The translations under genes and the position numbers were made by a program. Shown here one piece after another: positions 59,378 to 64,000 of a stretch of 64,000 nucleotides of DNA. The stretch comes from Lateolabrax maculatus (lineage: Eukaryota > Chordata > Actinopteri > Acropomatiformes > Lateolabracidae): positions 26,113,501 to 26,177,500 of the forward strand of contig CM062196.1 in assembly GCA_031216445.1 (NCBI GenBank), in the 5' to 3' direction. Each line of letters opens with the position of its first letter. The stretch's first letter is position 1. A model generated the notes under the pieces. That model was not told the DNA's origin and did no database searches. It saw only the letters and a program-made list of their open reading frames with translations.

Positions 59378-62300
59378 ATATAATATAGTTATACATACTT
59401 AATGTAGTTTGCCATAAAGTGTGTAACAGGTGTGAAGGTAGCCTTTGTGCTGTTACACTGTCTCACTAAGTCATTTGAGATTAGTGGCAAATAGAGCCTC
59501 GTATCTTGGTTGTACTATACATACAGGCTGTTTAGGATTATTCGCATCAATAACCATCATTCATCCCCATGAGAGCACAGTGGTGTTGATTAACCAGCAC
59601 TGCTTTGCAAACCTCTCTGTGGTGTTGACACAGAGAGCACTACACATGTGCATTATGAATTACAGAAACTGACACACTGCCAAAACAAACACACTTGTCA
59701 TTCTTGTAGACACCAGGGTGAGAGACAGTTTCTTGCCTTGTAATGTGTCATATTTGTAAAATACTCATGAGACTCTTGAGTATTTTATATTGACAGTGGC
59801 TGTTCTACCCACAGTTACGCAGATAAATACATTTTATTTCTTCAGTGCTTACTGTGAGGACTCCTCATTGTGCCTGTTATTGATTCAGCTCTGTGCTCTG
59901 GTGTTTGCCATGTGACTCACAGGCAACGACGGGCATTAATCAGAAACCATAAACCAGCCGTGTCAGCGCACGGCTCACCTCCCATGGGAGACAGAGACAT
60001 TTAAGAGTCTGTTGTAAAAGTCAATTCATTCTTAATCCTTGTGTGTTTATCTATCATGTTTGATAATGTGTCACAAGAGCTTCTGTATCAATGAACTGAA
60101 GGGTGTAGAGACGCTCTCTATCTGCGCTTTTATGACTTCGTGCCATCTGTAAGAAAGCTGGCTGCTGTTTGTTATAGCTTACAAAAGCTCTGAAAAGAAT
60201 CCAGTGGCTTCGTGGAATCCCTTCTAGTCTGTCTGTGCCTGTGTCACAGATACTATTTTTTTTACCGTTTACTAAAATATTGACTCTCATGGCTGTGACA
60301 GAAAATAAACAGGGAGGGTTTTATAGGGTGTTTCCGCCACAGGAACAAGAGTCCTCTGAGGAACTCAGGAACTTCACCTGCTTTTCGACCGGAAGAACCA
60401 GGCACTACATTTAGGTGACCCCCTGACCTTCCCTCTTGTGCCCCAATCAGGACACAATTTGTACACATGAAATATTAAAATCAACCTTATAGTGCTATAT
60501 ATTGTTTCAGGTAGATTTCTCTCTCAGATCTTAAAGCCACCCCTTTTGCTTAAAAAAAGAAAAAATACCAACCTGTTTTTGTGCAATGTAGCAAGATATC
60601 ATTTTGGGCTCTCAACAGTACACATTAACTGGATTTTTCGTGAACAAATTAGCTCATTTCCTGTCACCAGTGACCATAATCACGGCCGTGGTTACATGAT
60701 TCAGTCACAACAAACGGAAGGGGAAGGCGATCATTTTAAGTGGTCAGCTCTGGTTCAGCTGGGAGGCTGCTGTTGTAATAGTGAGTTGAGCGAGGGATCT
60801 CACTATGAATCCATCTGCCACAGTACTATCCATTCACGAGTGTGATGTTACATGTACTTCTCTACAGATTAGCAAGTCTGTACACAGGTTTGCAGTTCAG
60901 TATTCTCATCTCCTATGTCCTGTCTAAGACCGCACACAGAGGTTATTTCCAATGAAGCGTAGAAATGTGGTTCTTTTCCCTTTCAGTTTTGTGACTGGAA
61001 GCTGACTGGTTTGACTGTCTCAACCAGCTGGGAAAATCCTGGTGAGTAAAGACATGGATAAATATACATGTTAGGTCATTTGTCAATAACTGTAGGAATT
61101 TAAATACACTCACAACTGAATTTTATGCTTCATAGATGTTACCCGGTCTGGCAAAAAAAAAAAAAAAAGAAGCAAATAAAGGATTAATATGGTCATATTG
61201 ACCACATGAACACTGTCACGACCACTACCGGTAATTTATGCCTTCCAGATATCCCTGATTTAGTTACTTAAATTCATGGATGTATGTTTTTCTGACAGTG
61301 ACTCATGCTCTGCACCGGCTTTTATTGTAGTCAGGTTTGCATGATAACCACCCCAAAGCTGTTATTATCTTGCAGAGTTGACTGTGCTCGCATGGACACA
61401 AGGCACTTAATGTCATCCTCTCTGATTTTTGACATTAAACATATTCCAGCGGGGCTTTTGTGGTGGATTTTATTTGCTATTTCTAGTTTCAGAAACACAT
61501 GGCATAATGACCGGCCTTGAGGAAATGACTAAAAGATTCTTTCTGTCCGTGCCACATGTGGGGTCCCCCCCTCTCCCCCACCCCTCCTCTTTCTAGGACT
61601 GTGTGTGTAGTCTATTTTTGTCATTTTGTAGATGTCATTATGTGGTGCGGGTGCTCTATTTTTACTTTCTCTTTTCCACCAAAGCTCTTTTTTATCCCCC
61701 TCTCTCCCGGGGAGGCCTCTGGAGGCTCGTCTCCAGCACCAGGCCTACCCTCTTATTTGAAAAAGGGGGAATCATCTGTAAATTGCATACTAGCTTGTGC
61801 CTAATCATAACAACTCAATGTAAATAGATTGACTCTCTCCCTCCTCCATGATGTGGTTCATGAGTGGTAACAGATCACAAATACCCCCCCACCCCATCCC
61901 ACCCCATCTCCACCCTGCCATCTCAAAACCCCTAAGTACACATGCTTCTAATTCACTCCTGACAGGACAGACAGAGGCAGATCTACAGAGACACAGAGGG
62001 AGATAAAGAGGAGGAGAGAGAGATCAAATGGAAGAAACAGACTAACGATGTTCATACACTCTGAGGGGGCTCCATCTTTATATTTTTCTACATATATTTA
62101 TACTGAGTATTTACTGGATATATACACGATAGAGAGTGTCTGAGAAAGACGGAGAGGGACAGACAGAAGGACATCTAGTCTAGAAAGGGTATCTGCATGT
62201 TTCAATGAACATCACACTTTTTAAAGGATAATTCCAGTTTATTATGTCTTGGACTATTTAAACAGTTTGTCCAACATTTCTATTATTATACTTCATTTAC

Positions 62301-62826
62301 CAAAGTGATAGATGAGATCTGCAAACACAGTGAGGCAATCAGACTGATTGTAAACAAGCCAATAGTTTATATACCTGTATATATATAAATGAGTTATATA
62401 TAACTGGTGTGAAACTGAAAGTGAGCACACCTGGAATGTCAATAATAATCCTTCATTGCACAGGAAAACTGTGAGCACAAGTAAGTACAATATACAGTAT
62501 ATAGTGAAGCGCAGCAGACAGTTTGGTAAAAATTTTTGCCTCTAGCATCTCAGAACACTGCAACATGACCAAAAACCGTCTAATGAGGCAGTAAACATGA
62601 GCAACCCATTGTCATCGATGATTAGCAAACTTTCAGTTTGGCCTCCAGAGAAAGCTTGTGTTTCTTGACTTGTTGGCCTTGATCTCAGAAGTGATTTAAG
62701 TGATTACATTGGTATTATAACCAATAGAACCACTGGTCAGAACTACAAAAATAAAGCAAATAACTGTAAAACGTGTATTTACCCTATCATTTAAAACAAT
62801 TTGTGCTTATCAATCAAACTTACTGG
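59378..62826. other. Intergenic; several conserved-element-like stretches
   Basis: No exon could be supported. 59850-60250 and 61260-61900 have a balanced, non-repetitive character with homeodomain- and bHLH-like motifs as in vertebrate conserved non-coding elements; this is only an impression. An A-run lies at 61152-61168 and a GA-rich stretch at 61975-62030. Confidence 0.35.
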
Positions 62827-63102
62827 CAGTGGTAGAACATGTACTCAGACGTAAAAGTCCTTCATTTAAAATGTGATTTTACAGTACTAGTACTCATAGT
62901 AGTGTGAGTGTAGTAAATTGTTTTATGTTATGTTATGGCAAGTAACTAGTAACTTTAACTGTAAAAGGAATAAAAAAAGTAGTTCTCTTTTCAGAAAAGT
63001 AGTGGAACAGAAGTATAAAAGTATAAAATGGAATTACACAAGGAACATCAGACTTGTATTTAAGTACTGTGCTTGAGTAGAATTATTTATATTCCACCAC
63101 CG
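62827..63102. mobile_element. Short hAT-like MITE
   Basis: The left end CAGTGGTAGAACATGTACTC and the right end, complement of CGGTGGTGGAATATAAATAA, with GTACTGTGCTTGAGTAG just inside, form imperfect inverted repeats. This is the common fish non-autonomous family whose ends read CAGTGGTGGAA and contain ACTCAAGTACTGTACTT. No coding capacity. Confidence 0.78.
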
Positions 63103-63225
63103 TTCTCTGTATTCATTAATGAAAAAACATGAGAAAACATTACATAAATGGAAAAAAAATATTCTTACTGTAGGAAACACAGATGATTTAATTGGACTTT
63201 TCAAGAGTTTTGAAGGAGCTGTGGC

Positions 63226-64000
63226 CCCATCCCAACAAGGCTGCTTAAAGAAGTTTTACCCTTAGTTAGCACTTCTTTACTAGACATGATCAATCTGTCT
63301 TCTTAAAAAGCCTACGCTTGATCCAGGGGTTTTAGCCAATTATACACCTATATCTAACCTTCCCTTTCTCTCTAAAATCCTTGAGAAAGTGGTCGTTAAT
63401 CAGTTATGTGACTTTCTAAACAGCAATAGTTTATTTTTTGGATTTTCAGTCAGGATTTAGAGAGCATCATAGCACAGAGACAGCACTGGTGAAAGTGACA
63501 AATGATGAGTGATTGCGTCAGACAAAGGATTTGTCTCTGTACTTGTTCTGTTGGTATCCCATTACAGAGACTGGAGCATTTGATTGGCGTCAAAGGACCC
63601 GCACTAAGCTGGTTTCAGTTGTATTTATCAGATAGATTTCAGTTTGTCCATGTAAATGATGAATCCTCCACGCACACAGAAGTTAGTCACAGATTTCCAC
63701 AAGGTTCAGTGCTTGGACCACTTTTATTCACCTTTTATATGCTTCCTTTAGGCAATATTATTAGTAAACACTCCATAAACTTTCACTGCTATGCAGATGA
63801 TACTCAATTATACTTATCGATAAAGCCAGATGAAACCGTTAAGTTAGCCAAGCTTCAGGCATGTATTAAGGACATAAAAGACTGGATGACCTGCAATTTC
63901 CTGCTGTTAAACTCAGACAAAACTGAAGTTATTGTTCTGGGTCCTAAACACCTGCGAGATGCACTATCTATAGATATAGCTACTCCACTTACGTAACATT
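63226..64000 (+). mobile_element. LINE copy I, cut by the window edge
   Basis: It begins inside the reverse transcriptase fingers (CCATCCCAACAAGGCTGC) and continues past the right window edge. Deletions: about 57 bp at 63302, about 40 bp at 63553, and a jump at about 63983 from the region after motif D to CACTTACGTAACATT. Confidence 0.9.
63502..63996 (+). pseudogene. LINE reverse transcriptase without motif A
   Basis: The open frame reads LQRLEHLIGVKGPALSWFQL, motif B FPQGSVLGP, motif C YADDTQLYLS and LNSDKTEVIVLG before the deletion at about 63983 ends it. The preceding 40-bp deletion removes exactly the region of motif A (DLSAAFDTIDH in copy B) with its catalytic aspartate, so the frame cannot encode an active enzyme even though motif C is intact. 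Its start codon lies in shifted sequence and is not meaningful. Confidence 0.85.

Noticed and set aside
1..64000. CRISPR arrays, operons or phage defence genes
   Set aside because: The sequence is vertebrate in character, with microsatellites, LINEs and Tc1 elements. No regularly spaced direct repeats with unique spacers were seen.

Overview
The window looks like repeat-rich intergenic DNA from a spiny-rayed (acanthomorph) teleost fish. I infer this from the mix of recognisable repeats: a non-LTR retrotransposon of the L2/CR1 type with a (TTGAC)n tail, Tc1-like elements with long inverted repeats, a hAT transposase of the BED-finger type, a Rex3-like RTE tail ending in (CATC)n, a Penelope-like GIY-YIG fragment, DANA/Mermaid-type and other SINE-like repeats, several MITEs and many long (CA)n tracts. 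There are no operons, no ribosomal RNA and no intact functional tRNA. No complete host gene is visible. The only plausible host coding exon is a last exon near 58.17-58.60 kb on the + strand, followed by a polyadenylation signal.

Layout: 1-3.7 kb is a 5'-complete but internally deleted LINE on the minus strand (copy A), with ORF1 (CxxC pairs, coiled coil, SGNH esterase) and ORF2 (APE endonuclease and reverse transcriptase). A tRNA-Cys-like relic follows at 3.9 kb. Further fragments of the same LINE family lie at 5.7-6.5 (D), 11.5-13.9 (B), 18.6-20.5 (C), 44.3-45.8 (E), 46.4-46.6 (F), 50.9-51.2 (G), 58.9-59.4 (H) and 63.2-64.0 kb (I). Copy B holds the longest open frame of the window, a 559-residue reverse transcriptase. 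At 21.6-22.1 kb is the C-terminal end of a Penelope-like element whose left edge is a perfect 42-bp palindrome. At 28.9-32.4 kb a Tc1-like transposon with one nonsense codon abuts a decayed hAT transposase gene. At 34.1-34.8 kb a foldback element sits between a TG/CA hairpin and an (AAAT)n tract. MITEs lie at 38.1-38.6 and 62.8-63.1 kb, and a Rex3-like tail plus an internally deleted second Tc1-like element at 40.5-41.5 kb.

The window therefore reads as a graveyard of mobile elements in several age layers. All transposase and reverse transcriptase genes are broken or truncated, so none appears able to move by itself. Possible regulatory content (stretches that look like conserved non-coding elements near 23.5, 35.6, 59.9 and 61.3-61.9 kb) is only suspected from composition. 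I found no convincing new multi-gene system. The most unusual structures are the palindromic junction of the Penelope-like relic, the foldback element, the hairpin at the Tc1 transposase stop codon, and the unidentified last exon.
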